From: Porphyrobacter sp.
GTDB lineage: Bacteria > Pseudomonadota > Alphaproteobacteria > Sphingomonadales > Sphingomonadaceae
DNA: 64,000 bases
Reading direction: 5' to 3'
Assembly: GCA_017744315.1 (NCBI GenBank)
Contig: JAGIBN010000003.1
Coordinates: 372,001-436,000 of the forward strand
Positions 26,941 to 40,969 of this stretch are shown here, piece after piece. Position 1 is the first letter of the stretch. Each line of letters begins with the position of its first letter. A model generated the notes under the pieces. The model was not told the DNA's origin and made no database searches. It was given only the letters and a program-made list of their open reading frames with translations. The translations under genes and the position numbers were made by a program.

Positions 26941-27477
26941 TCAGGCGTCTTCGGTGGTGCTCTCGTAATACTGCGGCGCGTGGGTCTTCAACACGTCGAG
27001 GATCTTGTTGAGCGCGGCCGGCTCGTCAGTCTTTTCCATCGCGGCCAGTTCGCGCGCAAGGCGGCTGGAAGCGGCTTCGAAGATCTGGCGTTCGGAATAG
27101 CTCTGTTCCGGCTGGTCTTCCGGACGGAACAGGTCGCGAGTCACTTCGGCGATCGAAACGAGGTCGCCAGAATTGATCTTGGCTTCGTATTCCTGAGCGC
27201 GGCGCGACCACATGGTGCGCTTGACCTTCGGCTTGCCCTTGAGGGTTTCCATCGCTTCCTTGAGCGTCTTGTCGCTCGAAAGCTTGCGCATGCCGATCGA
27301 TTCAACCTTGTTGACCGGTACGCGAAGAGTCATCCGCTCTTTTTCAAAACGAAGCACATAAAGTTCGAGCTTCATGCCAGCGATTTCCTCGCTCTGCAGC
27401 TCAATCACACGGCCCACGCCGTGCTTGGGGTATACCACGTAATCGCCGACGTCGAAGGCGGGTGCGTTCGCAGCCAT
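26941..27477 (-). CDS. carD: CarD family transcriptional regulator
   Basis: The 178-residue protein has an N-terminal CarD/TRCF RNA-polymerase-interacting domain (about 1-70: FDVGDYVVYPKHGVGRVIELQ and LRFEKERMTLRVPV). A C-terminal helical DNA-binding domain follows (MWSRRAQEYEAKINSGDLVSIAEV). CarD binds the RNAP beta subunit and stabilises open promoter complexes, notably at rRNA promoters. AAAGGA precedes the ATG. It has its own terminator, so it is probably monocistronic. Confidence 0.95.
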   Translation of the reverse strand: MAANAPAFDVGDYVVYPKHGVGRVIELQSEEIAGMKLELYVLRFEKERMTLRVPVNKVESIGMRKLSSDKTLKEAMETLKGKPKVKRTMWSRRAQEYEAKINSGDLVSIAEVTRDLFRPEDQPEQSYSERQIFEAASSRLARELAAMEKTDEPAALNKILDVLKTHAPQYYESTTEDA

Positions 27478-27643
27478 TTATTGTCCTTTCACACCGGCAA
27501 GCCTGGGGCAGTGAGCGTCAACAGCAAAACCGGCCGCAAAGGTCTGGGAAAGCGGCCTGGCTGGTCAAACTTCTCGACGCTGCTGGAGGGGCCTGCCTTC
27601 CTTTATAGCCTGCCGCCCGACCCGAATTGGGGGCAGTTCGCCT

Positions 27644-27649
27644 ATTATA
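27644..27649 (-). promoter_or_regulatory. -10 element candidate (TATAAT) upstream of carD
   Basis: A perfect TATAAT on the minus strand, about 170 bases before the carD ATG, in a 269-base gap after fdxA. No good -35 hexamer at 17 bases is obvious, so this is tentative. Confidence 0.35.
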
Positions 27650-27746
27650 TAGCAGATTCGCACGAAAATTGCCACCCCACCCACAGGCGTGGGTGAAGAG
27701 TGAAGAATCTGGCGCGAATTGTTCGATAGCGGCCCCGCCGGGGCGC

Positions 27747-28085
27747 TTAGTCGCCTTCGCCCGGTTCAGGCGTGAAGTACTTTTCGAACTTGCCTTCTTC
27801 GCCCTTGTGATCGTCGGCGTCGGCCGGCGGATCCTTGCGCTCGGTGATGTTCGGCCACTCGGCGGAGAACTTCGAGTTCAGCTCCAGCCACTGTTCCAGG
27901 CCGCCTTCGGTGTCGGGCAGAATGGCTTCGGCCGGGCACTCAGGCTCGCAAACGCCGCAGTCGATGCATTCCGAAGGATTGATGACCAGCATGGTCTCGC
28001 CTTCGTAGAAACAGTCTACCGGGCAGACCTCGACGCAGTCCGTGTACTTGCACTTGATGCATGCATCGGTGACGACATAGGTCAT
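27747..28085 (-). CDS. fdxA: 7Fe ferredoxin FdxA ([3Fe-4S][4Fe-4S])
   Basis: The 112-residue ferredoxin starts [30 protein letters not shown] second cysteine group is [16 protein letters not shown]. This is the seven-iron type common in alphaproteobacteria, with a C-terminal extension of about 50 residues. It is a soluble low-potential electron carrier. Its start overlaps the stop of the S4-domain gene by four bases. Confidence 0.95.
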   Translation of the reverse strand: MTYVVTDACIKCKYTDCVEVCPVDCFYEGETMLVINPSECIDCGVCEPECPAEAILPDTEGGLEQWLELNSKFSAEWPNITERKDPPADADDHKGEEGKFEKYFTPEPGEGD

Positions 28086-28411
28086 TGCTCAGCGTTCCCT
28101 TCTTCTTGCCGCGCCCCGTGGTCTTCCCGCGCGTCGCCGCCGCCTAGGTCCATTGGCCGCCCACCGTCAAGCGGGCGATAGCATTCGCGTGCTTCCGTTG
28201 CCGGTCCGCGACGGGTGGGAAGACGCAACAATTCGATCACCAGCACTGCCTTCGCCAGCGGGAGAGTAAGCACGTCCCCGGGCTGAACGATCAAATCCTG
28301 GCGCACCACGCGCTGCCCGTTGTGGCGGATGTGACCTTCGGCAATCCAGCGTTGGGCAACCGCGCGACTGCGGGCGAAACGCAGGAAAAACAGAAGGCGG
28401 TCGATCCGCAT
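28082..28411 (-). CDS. S4-domain RNA-binding protein (HslR/Hsp15-like)
   Basis: The 109-residue protein begins [35 protein letters not shown], a full S4 RNA-binding fold. An acidic, disordered tail follows. It resembles Hsp15, which rescues stalled 50S subunits carrying nascent chains, but the tail differs. Encoded between a SUV3-like helicase (6 bases upstream) and fdxA (4-base overlap). Confidence 0.85.
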   Translation of the reverse strand: MRIDRLLFFLRFARSRAVAQRWIAEGHIRHNGQRVVRQDLIVQPGDVLTLPLAKAVLVIELLRLPTRRGPATEARECYRPLDGGRPMDLGGGDAREDHGARQEEGNAEQ

Positions 28412-28417
28412 CCCGGC

Positions 28418-30928
28418 CTAGCGGACGAGATCCGCCAATGCGGCAAAGGCACTACCCTGGGGAATGGGCCGGGGGGCGGATTGCGGCGCGGGCCGATCCT
28501 TGCGCGGCGGACGCCAGCTCCAGCGCACCGGAGCCGGCGGACCGAACACACCGTCGGCCAAATTGCGGGAATCACCCGGGCGGAACCCGGCGTCGCGCAT
28601 CAGCAGCCGAAAGTTGTCAGGCGTGAGTCCCATGGAAGTCGCCAGCGAGACGTCGATCGAGAAACCGCGCCCGGGAGACTTGGCCCGTTGGTCATGCGCC
28701 GCGCGAAACAGCTTCTCGGCCATGTCCACGCGGATCGCCTGGCCCCCAGCGCGGCGATAGCCGGCCGGAAGCGGGCCCTTGTGCGTGATGACGGGCTCCA
28801 TGCGCTCCTGAAGAGGCCGCCGGTCGACCCCGATGGCGCGAAGCAAATACCTCGGGGCAGGCTTGAGCAGCGCTGGGACAAACACATCGAGCGCGCCGAT
28901 CGTGACGCCAAGCCTTCGTAGGAGCGGGCGCTTGTCCTTGGAGACCTGGGCCAGCCCCGCGGTTTCACGGCCGATCGAGCCGCCGCCGCTCGCGAGGGTC
29001 AGCAGCAGCGCCCGCACCTCGCTGCCCGCCTCAGGAGACAGCGCGCCTTCTTCGATTGCCCGCAACGGAGCGAGCGGAGCCAGTGCGCTCTCCAGCCAAA
29101 GCTCGAGGGCCTCCGCCAGACGCGCCTTCTGCGCATGATCGAGCACGGCCAGCTCGCGCGCCAACACAAGCCGGGGTCGGCTCGCCGACTTACCGCGCTC
29201 GAGCTGAGCCACCGCACGACCTTGGCGCAAGATCTGGCCTTGCTCGATAGTGAGTTCGCCGAGTTCATCACGCACCAGCGCTTGCGCCTTCATAGCCAGG
29301 AGTTGCGGCAAATGCCGCTCGGCCGCCGCCAGCATGAGCTTGCGATCCTCGTGGCTTGCGCCGGCATCGACCACGAAGCGGAAGCCCTCGAGGTGACCGA
29401 TCGGCTGGTCTTCCACCATGACGCGTCCGGCCTCATCAAGCGTCACTCGCAACATTCCGGCGTCCTTCCCCACGGTCTTCATCAAAATGGCCGTCCGACG
29501 GTTCACGAACCGCTCGGTCAGCCGTTGGTGCAACGCGTCCGACAGACGCGCCTCCGCCGCCCGGGCGCGGGCGGCCATCTCATCACGCGCCAGCACCCAG
29601 TCGGGCCGCTGGCAAATATAGGCCCAGCTGCGGATCGCGGCGATCCGCCCCTGCAGTGTGTCGATGTCGCCTTCGGTTCGGTCAAGCTCGGCGATGCGGG
29701 CCGCCACAAAGTCCGCCCCGATCTGCCCACCACGCAAGTCTTCCCACAGACGGGCGACGAAGCGCGCATGCATGTCCGGCCCCTGCTGGCGGAAGTCCGG
29801 GAGTTGGCAGGTCTCCCAGAACCGGCGAACCAGGCCTGGCGTCTTGACGCCTTCGGCCATCGCGGGGTCATCCACCAACCGGCGAAGCACGGCGAGATCG
29901 ATCACCTCGGGCGCGGCCGCCAGTTGCGGCAGGTCCGGCTTGGCCTCGATATCGGCAATGAGCGTTGCCAGCGAATCGAAGCGCGGCTCCGCCTCTCGCC
30001 AGAACAAGTGTGTCAGCGGGGCGAATTTGTGCTGTTCGATGGCGTAGATCTCGTCATCGGTGAATTCCAGCGCTGCCCCGGAACGGCTGCCGCTCAGCGT
30101 ACCGAAAGTGCCGTCCTGCTGATGGCGACCGGCACGCCCGGCGATCTGGGCCATCTCCGCTGGAGTGAGCCGGCGTTGGCGCACTCCGTCGAACTTGCTC
30201 AGCGAAGCGAAGGCCACATGGCTGACGTCAAGGTTCAGGCCCATGCCGATCGCGTCGGTAGCGACGATGTAATCGACCTCTCCCGACTGGAACAATTCGA
30301 CCTGGCGATTGCGCGTCTCCGGGCTCAGCGCTCCCATGACTACTGCCGACCCGCCGCGGAACCGGCGGAGCATCTCAGCGACGGCGTAGACCTGCTCGAC
30401 CGAGAAGGCGACTACAGCCGAGCGGGGAGGCAGGCGCGAGAGCTTGCACGAGCCGGCGTGGCTCAGGGTCGAGAAACGCGGGCGCGTTTCGACCTCGATA
30501 CCGGGAAGCAGTGCGCGCACCATCGGTTCGACGGTGGAAGAGCCGAGCAGCATGGTCTCTTCGCGCCCGCGAGCGTGGAGCAGGCGGTCCGTGAAGATAT
30601 GTCCGCGTTCCCGGTCGGCGGCGAGCTGTACTTCGTCGACCGCTATGAAGCCGAGCTCGCCCGCAGACCTCGGCATGGCTTCCGCGGTGCAAAGGAAGTA
30701 GCGCGCCTCGGGCGGTTCGATCCGTTCTTCGCCGGTGATCAAGGCGACCTGCCGATCACCCTTGATTGCGCGGACCTTGTCATAGACCTCGCGCGCCAGC
30801 AGCCGCAGCGGAAAGCCGATGGCACCACTCGAATGGCCGCAAAGCCGTTCGATGGCGAGGTGGGTCTTGCCGGTATTGGTCGGGCCCAGGACGGCGCGTA
30901 ACCGGCTGTCGGAACGAGACTTGCTCAC
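28418..30928 (-). CDS. SUV3-like DEAD/DExH helicase
   Basis: The 836-residue protein uses a GTG start at 30928. Walker A is LGPTNTGKTHLA (about 14-25) and the DExx box DEVQLAADRERGH. Motif VI reads QIAGRAGRHQQDGTFG. The N-terminal half closely resembles mitochondrial SUV3 RNA helicases. The long C-terminal half (about 450-836) is alphaproteobacterial. SUV3 works in RNA turnover; here it is paired with an S4 RNA-binding protein, which suggests a role in RNA or ribosome metabolism. It is divergent from the M23 gene across about 210 bases. Confidence 0.87.
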   Translation of the reverse strand: MSKSRSDSRLRAVLGPTNTGKTHLAIERLCGHSSGAIGFPLRLLAREVYDKVRAIKGDRQVALITGEERIEPPEARYFLCTAEAMPRSAGELGFIAVDEVQLAADRERGHIFTDRLLHARGREETMLLGSSTVEPMVRALLPGIEVETRPRFSTLSHAGSCKLSRLPPRSAVVAFSVEQVYAVAEMLRRFRGGSAVVMGALSPETRNRQVELFQSGEVDYIVATDAIGMGLNLDVSHVAFASLSKFDGVRQRRLTPAEMAQIAGRAGRHQQDGTFGTLSGSRSGAALEFTDDEIYAIEQHKFAPLTHLFWREAEPRFDSLATLIADIEAKPDLPQLAAAPEVIDLAVLRRLVDDPAMAEGVKTPGLVRRFWETCQLPDFRQQGPDMHARFVARLWEDLRGGQIGADFVAARIAELDRTEGDIDTLQGRIAAIRSWAYICQRPDWVLARDEMAARARAAEARLSDALHQRLTERFVNRRTAILMKTVGKDAGMLRVTLDEAGRVMVEDQPIGHLEGFRFVVDAGASHEDRKLMLAAAERHLPQLLAMKAQALVRDELGELTIEQGQILRQGRAVAQLERGKSASRPRLVLARELAVLDHAQKARLAEALELWLESALAPLAPLRAIEEGALSPEAGSEVRALLLTLASGGGSIGRETAGLAQVSKDKRPLLRRLGVTIGALDVFVPALLKPAPRYLLRAIGVDRRPLQERMEPVITHKGPLPAGYRRAGGQAIRVDMAEKLFRAAHDQRAKSPGRGFSIDVSLATSMGLTPDNFRLLMRDAGFRPGDSRNLADGVFGPPAPVRWSWRPPRKDRPAPQSAPRPIPQGSAFAALADLVR

Positions 30929-31140
30929 AATGTAGCCAGTGTGGGGCCGCTATGCGTCATGCGCAAGGCAATGCGCTTGGCTGTCCCGGGATTCGTCCCG
31001 CCGCAGTGCGGACTCGGCTGATCGGGGTTTAGACCAAATTAACTTTATCCCGGCACAGGCTTTTGCCAGAGTTACCGCCGGGTCGGGTCGCACTTTCCCC
31101 ACGGGATTATCGGGAAACGCGACCGCACAAGGAGGGGCGT

Positions 31141-35984
<4,844 letters not shown>

Positions 35985-36001
35985 GGAGTTTGCATCAAGC
36001 C

Positions 36002-36568
36002 ATGACCGAGTTCCGGCTCGAGACCGATCGACTGATCCTCAGGGACTGGCGCGAGGAGGATTGGCCCGAGTTTTTCCGGCTCACCAATACGCCCGCGGTT
36101 ATGCGCTGGCTTGGCTGGATGGATGAGGCCAAGCAGGTGGAGCAGCGCGAGCGTGTCGAAAGTTGCGCCGCGCAACATGGGCATTCCTTCTGGGTGGTCG
36201 AGCGCAAGGCAGACGGCGGGCATCTGTCGGGCGAGATGCTCGGGTTCTGCGGGCTAAAGCGCGCCAATGCGCCGGGGTGCCCCGTGCCCGGCAGCTTCGA
36301 GATCGGCTGGCGCATGCGTGAGGATGCCTGGGGTCAGGGTTATGCCAAGGAGGCGGCCACGGCTTCGCTCGATGCCGGCTTCGGCCGCTTCGGGGCGGAG
36401 GAGATCGTCGCGCTGACGGTGATCCAGAACGAGGCGAGCTGGGGCCTGATGACAAGGCTCGGCATGCGCCGCCGCGAGGACCTCGACTTTCCCGATGATC
36501 GCTACGAGCCCGAGTTGCGGGATACGATCGTCTATTCGATCACCGGCGAAGAGTGGAGCGGCCGATGA
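36002..36568 (+). CDS. GNAT family N-acetyltransferase (RimJ/RimL-like)
   Basis: From the ATG at 36002 (MTEFRLETDRLILRDWREEDW), 188 residues of the RimJ/RimL type. The opening ETDRLILRDW, EIGWRMREDAWGQGYAKEA (acetyl-CoA loop) and the late NEASWGLMTRLGM all fit. Substrate unknown; the closest group modifies ribosomal protein N-termini or amino acids. It overlaps the carbonic anhydrase start by 4 bases. Confidence 0.85.
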   Translation: MTEFRLETDRLILRDWREEDWPEFFRLTNTPAVMRWLGWMDEAKQVEQRERVESCAAQHGHSFWVVERKADGGHLSGEMLGFCGLKRANAPGCPVPGSFEIGWRMREDAWGQGYAKEAATASLDAGFGRFGAEEIVALTVIQNEASWGLMTRLGMRRREDLDFPDDRYEPELRDTIVYSITGEEWSGR

Positions 36569-37140
36569 ACCCTGCCGAACGATTCCCATGGGCGACCATT
36601 CTCTCGTTCGAGGGCATGGAGCCGCAGATCCACGAGACGGCCTTCATCGCGCCAGGCGCGCGGATCATCGGCGACGTGACCATCGGGCCGCAGGCGAGCG
36701 TGTGGTACAACTGCGTACTGCGTGGTGACATCCATCGCATCGAAGTCGGCGCGCGCTCCAATGTACAGGACGGCAGCGTTTTCCACGTTGAGGGCCCACG
36801 GCCTGACACTGACGGCTGCCCGACGATTATCGGCGAGGACTGCGTGATCGGCCACATGGCCGTGGTGCATGGCGCTACGCTGGAGAATCGGGCCTTCGTC
36901 GGCATGGGAGCGGTGGCTATGGATGATTGCCGGATCGGCGAGGGTGCAATGCTCGCCGCGGGAGCGCTGCTCAGTCCGGGCAAAGCGATACCGGCGCGCG
37001 AGATCTGGGTCGGGCGTCCCGCCAAGTTCCTGCGCACGCAGGATGAAGCCCAGGTCGAGAAGATCCGCTTCCAGACCGAACGCTATTGCCGGCTGGCGCA
37101 GCGGCATCTGGCGGCGCTGCATGGCGAAGCCCAGGCCTGA
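36565..37140 (+). CDS. gamma carbonic anhydrase-like hexapeptide protein
   Basis: 191 residues from the ATG at 36565. It is a left-handed beta-helix with hexapeptide turns (IIGDVTIGPQASVW). The zinc-ligand histidines expected for the gamma-CA/YrdA family appear at VFHVE and VIGHMAVVHGATL. It probably trimerises and hydrates CO2, though many family members lack activity. It ends with a C-terminal helix (RFQTERYCRLAQRH) and overlaps the DUF167 start by 20 bases. Confidence 0.88.
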   Translation: MNPAERFPWATILSFEGMEPQIHETAFIAPGARIIGDVTIGPQASVWYNCVLRGDIHRIEVGARSNVQDGSVFHVEGPRPDTDGCPTIIGEDCVIGHMAVVHGATLENRAFVGMGAVAMDDCRIGEGAMLAAGALLSPGKAIPAREIWVGRPAKFLRTQDEAQVEKIRFQTERYCRLAQRHLAALHGEAQA

Positions 37141-37399
37141 CTTCCCGCCCGCCGAGGTGATCCGCGCTCAGGCCGATGCCGAGGGACGCTTGGCCGTGCG
37201 TGTAACGCCCGGCGCTCGCACCGAGAGTGTCGAACTCGGCGATGGCGGCTTGCAGGTGAAAGTGCGAGCCAAGCCGCAAGATGGCGCCGCGAACGAAGCG
37301 GTGCTTGCCTTGCTGGCCGATGCTCTGGGAGTGGCGACGTCACGACTGCGCCTGTTGCGCGGCGCAACTTCGCGCAACAAGCTGGTGCAGATTTCCTAG
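37121..37399 (+). CDS. DUF167 (YggU) family protein
   Basis: 92 residues from the ATG at 37121, contained in a longer ORF-track frame whose first part is only the shadow of the carbonic anhydrase gene. The family words RLAVRVTPGARTESVEL, VKVRAKPQDGAANEAVLALLADALG and LLRGATSRNK are clear. Small globular fold, no established function. It overlaps the carbonic anhydrase stop and is convergent with the DUF1275 gene by 4 bases. Confidence 0.9.
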   Translation: MAKPRPDFPPAEVIRAQADAEGRLAVRVTPGARTESVELGDGGLQVKVRAKPQDGAANEAVLALLADALGVATSRLRLLRGATSRNKLVQIS

Positions 37400-38037
37400 G
37401 CCTGCCGAAGCTCAAGGCGGAGCGCGGCACCCAGCAAGGCAAGCGAGGCGAACGCCGGAATCCATGGCGCCCAGGCGGGGATCGCACCGGTGGCCAGGGC
37501 ACCGGCGATCGCGCCGAGGGCGAGGCTGCCCCACAAGGTGACGCTGGCCAGCGCTCCATCGAACGGCCGGCCTTGCAGGCGCGCGGCCAGTCCTTGCCCG
37601 AGGCGCACGAGGGCGCCGGTCATGTAGGTCACGCCGACGGCGACCTCGCCATCCTTGCGGAACATGTTGTTGATCGCGCCCATTGCGGTGACCAGGCCGC
37701 CAAGGAACACCAGCTTGCTGTCGAGCGCGTGTCCGATTGCCGCGGTGACGATCAAGACGCTCGAAAGCGCCAGGACCGCCGACTTGCGTGTGCGGCTTGC
37801 GCTCTCCGACACTAGAGCGCCTGCAGTCACGCCGCAGATGAAGCCGAAGATCAACAGGGCGGGGACAATCGCCGCGCTCGCCTGGGTGCCAATATCGACA
37901 CCGAGCCGGGTGGTGTTGCCCGACATGAACGAGACGAAGTAGCCGTCGGCGGCGAGGAACCCTGTCGCGTCGACAAAACCGGCCAGCCCGGCGACGCCAT
38001 AGGCGAGCAATCGGCGCGAGCTGTCGTAGCGGTGCAT
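37396..38037 (-). CDS. DUF1275 (YoaK) family membrane protein
   Basis: The 213-residue protein has about six hydrophobic helices. The family start YGVAGLAGFVDATGFLAADGYFVSFMSGNTTRLGV is followed by MGAINNMFRKDGEVAVGVTYMTGALVRLG. Function unestablished. It lies 31 bases downstream of the DNA ligase gene on the same strand. Confidence 0.88.
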   Translation of the reverse strand: MHRYDSSRRLLAYGVAGLAGFVDATGFLAADGYFVSFMSGNTTRLGVDIGTQASAAIVPALLIFGFICGVTAGALVSESASRTRKSAVLALSSVLIVTAAIGHALDSKLVFLGGLVTAMGAINNMFRKDGEVAVGVTYMTGALVRLGQGLAARLQGRPFDGALASVTLWGSLALGAIAGALATGAIPAWAPWIPAFASLALLGAALRLELRQA

Positions 38038-38068
38038 CGGCCCATGATTGCGCGAGTGGCGCGGCGAT

Positions 38069-39664
38069 TCAATCGCGGATCAAGGCTCGCAGCGCTTCGA
38101 TGCGGTCGGCTTCGTGCGCTGGTTTGTCCCAGCGGATGCGGCTGATGCGGGGGAAGCGCATGGCGAGGCCCGACTTGTGGCGCTTGCTTTCGTGGATGCT
38201 GTCGAAGGCGACTTCGAACACCAGGGTCTTGTCGGTCTCTCGCACCGGACCGAAGCGATTGACCGTGTGGTTGCGGACGTAGCGGTCGAGCTCGCGCAGT
38301 TCCTCGTCGGTGAAACCGAAGTAGGCCTTGCCGACTGGCAACAGCTCGGCGCCCTGGTCCGGATCGCCGTCCCAGCAGCCGAAGGTGTAGTCCGAATAGA
38401 AGCTCGACCGTTTGCCGCTGCCGCGCTGGGCGTACATCAGCACGCAGTCGACCAGCAGCGGGTCGCGCTTCCATTTGTACCACAAGCCGGTCCGACGCCC
38501 GGCGACGTAGGGCGAATCGCGGCGCTTGAGCATCAGACCTTCGATTGCCTCGTCGCGAGCGCCGGCGCGGATTTCGGAGAGGTGCTCGAAGTGATCGGCA
38601 TCGACGAACGGAGAGAGATCGAAATGGCTGGCGGGGAGGCGCGGCATCAGGGCTTCGAGCCGGCGGCGGCGCTCGTGCCAGGGCAGGTCGCGCAAGTCCT
38701 CGCCTTCGAGCAGGAGCACGTCATAGAGCCGGACGAAGGCAGGGAAGTCCGCCAGCATCGACTTTGAAACGGTCTTGCGCCCGAGCCGCTGCTGCAACGC
38801 GTTGAAGCTCGCCGCGCCTCCGGTTTCGCCGCCCTGGTGAGCGCCGCGGACGAGGAGTTCTCCGTCGAGCACCGCTGGGATGGCGAGGGCGTCGGCCATC
38901 TCGGGAAAGCTGCCGGTTACGTCGTCGCCGGTGCGCGAATAGAGCCGCGTCTCGCCCCCCGCGTGGACGACCTGCACGCGGATGCCGTCCCATTTCCATT
39001 CGGCCACGTAGTCATCGAGATCGAGCACCGTGTCTTCGAGCGGATGCGCGAGCATGAACGGACGGAACAGAGGCCGGTTGGCGGTGTCGGGCGGATCCGC
39101 CCCCTCGGCCGCCCAGGCGAACAGTTCGACGTAGGGCGGGGCGAGGGCGTGCCAGTATTCCTCCACTTCCTCCACAGGCACCGCGAAGGCCTGAGCGAAG
39201 GCGGTCTTGGCGAGCCGCGCCGAGATGCCGACCCGCATGGCGCCGGTGGCGAGCTTGAGTAGAGCGTAGCGGCCGTCGGCGTCGAGGCGGTCGAGCAGTT
39301 GCGGGAGCTCGCTCATCACTGAAGCGCGGGTCATTTGTCTCAGTAAATCAACAGCTTCGCTTACCGATGGTGACGCCTTGGCGTCGTACTCAGGCGCGGG
39401 CCAGAGCAGGCTTACGGTTTCGGCAGTGTCGCCCACGAAGTCTCGGCTGAGCGCGAACAGGACCGGATCGACCCGCTCCATCATCAAGTTGCGGATGGTG
39501 CCGGCTTTCACAGCCGGGAAGCTCAGGCCTTCGGTCAAAGCGGCCAGTGCCCAGCCGCGATCGGGATCGGGCGTCGTGCGCAGGTAGTCGGCGATCAGCC
39601 CCAGCTTGCCGTTGCGGCTGCGGGTGTAGACCAGCGCGTCGACCAGGGCGGCAAAGCGCTCCAT
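38069..39664 (-). CDS. ATP-dependent DNA ligase (cisplatin damage response type)
   Basis: The 531-residue ligase has an N-terminal DNA-binding domain (about 1-200). The nucleotidyltransferase domain carries the lysine AMP site in EWKWDGIR (Lys224). DGELLVRG and EGLMLKRRDSPYVAGRR (motif IIIa/IV region) and an OB domain with WYKWKRDPLLVD follow. It seals nicks using ATP. The next gene is its usual partner exonuclease, but the DEXH helicase Lhr and phosphodiesterase PdeM that often join them are not in the window. Confidence 0.92.
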   Translation of the reverse strand: MERFAALVDALVYTRSRNGKLGLIADYLRTTPDPDRGWALAALTEGLSFPAVKAGTIRNLMMERVDPVLFALSRDFVGDTAETVSLLWPAPEYDAKASPSVSEAVDLLRQMTRASVMSELPQLLDRLDADGRYALLKLATGAMRVGISARLAKTAFAQAFAVPVEEVEEYWHALAPPYVELFAWAAEGADPPDTANRPLFRPFMLAHPLEDTVLDLDDYVAEWKWDGIRVQVVHAGGETRLYSRTGDDVTGSFPEMADALAIPAVLDGELLVRGAHQGGETGGAASFNALQQRLGRKTVSKSMLADFPAFVRLYDVLLLEGEDLRDLPWHERRRRLEALMPRLPASHFDLSPFVDADHFEHLSEIRAGARDEAIEGLMLKRRDSPYVAGRRTGLWYKWKRDPLLVDCVLMYAQRGSGKRSSFYSDYTFGCWDGDPDQGAELLPVGKAYFGFTDEELRELDRYVRNHTVNRFGPVRETDKTLVFEVAFDSIHESKRHKSGLAMRFPRISRIRWDKPAHEADRIEALRALIRD

Positions 39665-39692
39665 TCAATCCATCCCCGTGCCGGGGCGAAGG

Positions 39693-40694
39693 TCAGTCAT
39701 CTTCGTCCTCGTATCCCACCAGCGCCAGGGCGCGGGCGCGGCGTTGATGGAGCTGGCACCAGCGCAGCAGTGCCTCCTCGCGGCCGTGAGTGATCCAGCT
39801 TTCGCCGGGGTTCACCTCTTCAATGGTGCGGGTGAGTTCGCCCCAGTCGGCGTGGTCGGAGATGACCAGCGGCAGTTCGACATTGCGCTGCCTCGCCCGT
39901 TGGCGGACGCGCATCCAGCCGCTCGCCATGGCGGTGATCGGATCGGGCAGGCGGCGGCTCCAGCGGTCGTTGAGCGCCGAGGGCGGGCAGACCACGATCG
40001 CGCCGCGCAGCTCGTCCTTGCCGGCATCGGTCACCAGGCGCAGGTCGCCCAGGCCTACGCCGAAGTCCTCGTAGAGCCGGCACATGCGCTCCATGGCTCC
40101 GTGAAGCCAGATGACGTCATGATGGCCCGCGCGGCGGAGCTCGGCGATCAGGCGCTGGGCCTTGCCCAAGGCATAGGCGCCGACCAGCACGCAGCGGTCG
40201 GGGTGGTCGGTGCGAGCCTTGAGGAGCTTGGCGATCTCCGCCTCGATCGGCGGATGGCAGAACACGGGCAAGCCGAAAGTGGCCTCGGTGACGAAGACGT
40301 CGCAGGGCACGACTTCGAAAGGCGGGCAGGTGGGATCGGGGCGGCGCTTGTAGTCGCCGGTTACGACCACGCGCTCTCCGGCGTGTTCGAGCACGATCTG
40401 GGCGGAACCCAGAACGTGGCCGGCGGGGACGTAGGTCACGTCAACCTCGCCCGGGAGGCGGATCGTTTCGCCGTACTGGATCGGGAGCGCCCCCTCGCGG
40501 GTCTGGTAGCGAAGTTCCATGATCGCCAGCGTTTCGGGCGTGGCGACGGTTCGGCCGTGGCCGCCGCGCGCGTGATCGGCGTGGCCGTGGGTGACCAGCG
40601 CGTTGGCGACCGGGATGGAAGGGTCGATCCAGCAATCGGCGGGGACGACATGGATGCCGTGCGGCTCAGGCCGGATCCATGCGAAGTCAGGCAT
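39693..40694 (-). CDS. ligase-associated DNA exonuclease (MBL fold, SNM1/Pso2-like)
   Basis: The 333-residue metallo-beta-lactamase/beta-CASP nuclease has the zinc motif THGHADHARGG with further ligands at DYKRRPDPT. A beta-CASP region follows (LVGAYALGKAQRLIAEL), and SDHADWGEL and THGREEALLRW come near the C-terminus. It belongs to the family found next to bacterial ATP-dependent ligases and related to SNM1 interstrand-crosslink nucleases. It ends 28 bases before the ligase start. Confidence 0.9.
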   Translation of the reverse strand: MPDFAWIRPEPHGIHVVPADCWIDPSIPVANALVTHGHADHARGGHGRTVATPETLAIMELRYQTREGALPIQYGETIRLPGEVDVTYVPAGHVLGSAQIVLEHAGERVVVTGDYKRRPDPTCPPFEVVPCDVFVTEATFGLPVFCHPPIEAEIAKLLKARTDHPDRCVLVGAYALGKAQRLIAELRRAGHHDVIWLHGAMERMCRLYEDFGVGLGDLRLVTDAGKDELRGAIVVCPPSALNDRWSRRLPDPITAMASGWMRVRQRARQRNVELPLVISDHADWGELTRTIEEVNPGESWITHGREEALLRWCQLHQRRARALALVGYEDEDD

Positions 40695-40851
40695 GGAGTC
40701 TGAATGGGGATAAACCTGTGGAGTTCCTGTACCTCATGCGGTTGACTCCGAAAAATATTGCGATGGCTTATATTGATCGCCGAGTCGCGATATGCCATTC
40801 GCATGTAAGCGGACTGCTTACAAAAGTAGCCGCGTGACCGAAGGGTTCAGG

Positions 40852-40959
40852 TTAGAAATTGAACGAATACTGGCGCGGCCAGCGGCGGGTGTGTTGGCAG
40901 ACACTTTCCCACCGACCGAAGCGCCAGCGGCGATAAGCGCGCACGAAAACGCAGCTCAT
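40852..40959 (-). CDS. 35-residue basic small protein (unrecognised)
   Basis: An ATG at 40959, with AAGGAGG six bases upstream, opens a 35-residue frame ending in TAA. The peptide is basic and aromatic: YRRWRFGRWESVCQ followed by HTRRWPRQYSF, with two cysteines. I do not recognise a family. The SD match is far better than for most genes here, which argues for translation. It could be a leader peptide, a stress-induced small protein or spurious. A structured leader precedes it. Confidence 0.55.
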   Translation of the reverse strand: MSCVFVRAYRRWRFGRWESVCQHTRRWPRQYSFNF

Positions 40960-40969
40960 AGCCACCTCC

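Noticed and set aside
29135-30901. 588-residue plus-strand ORF
   Set aside because: Shadow of the SUV3-like helicase, which has Walker and motif VI residues. The antisense translation is low-complexity Arg/His-rich.
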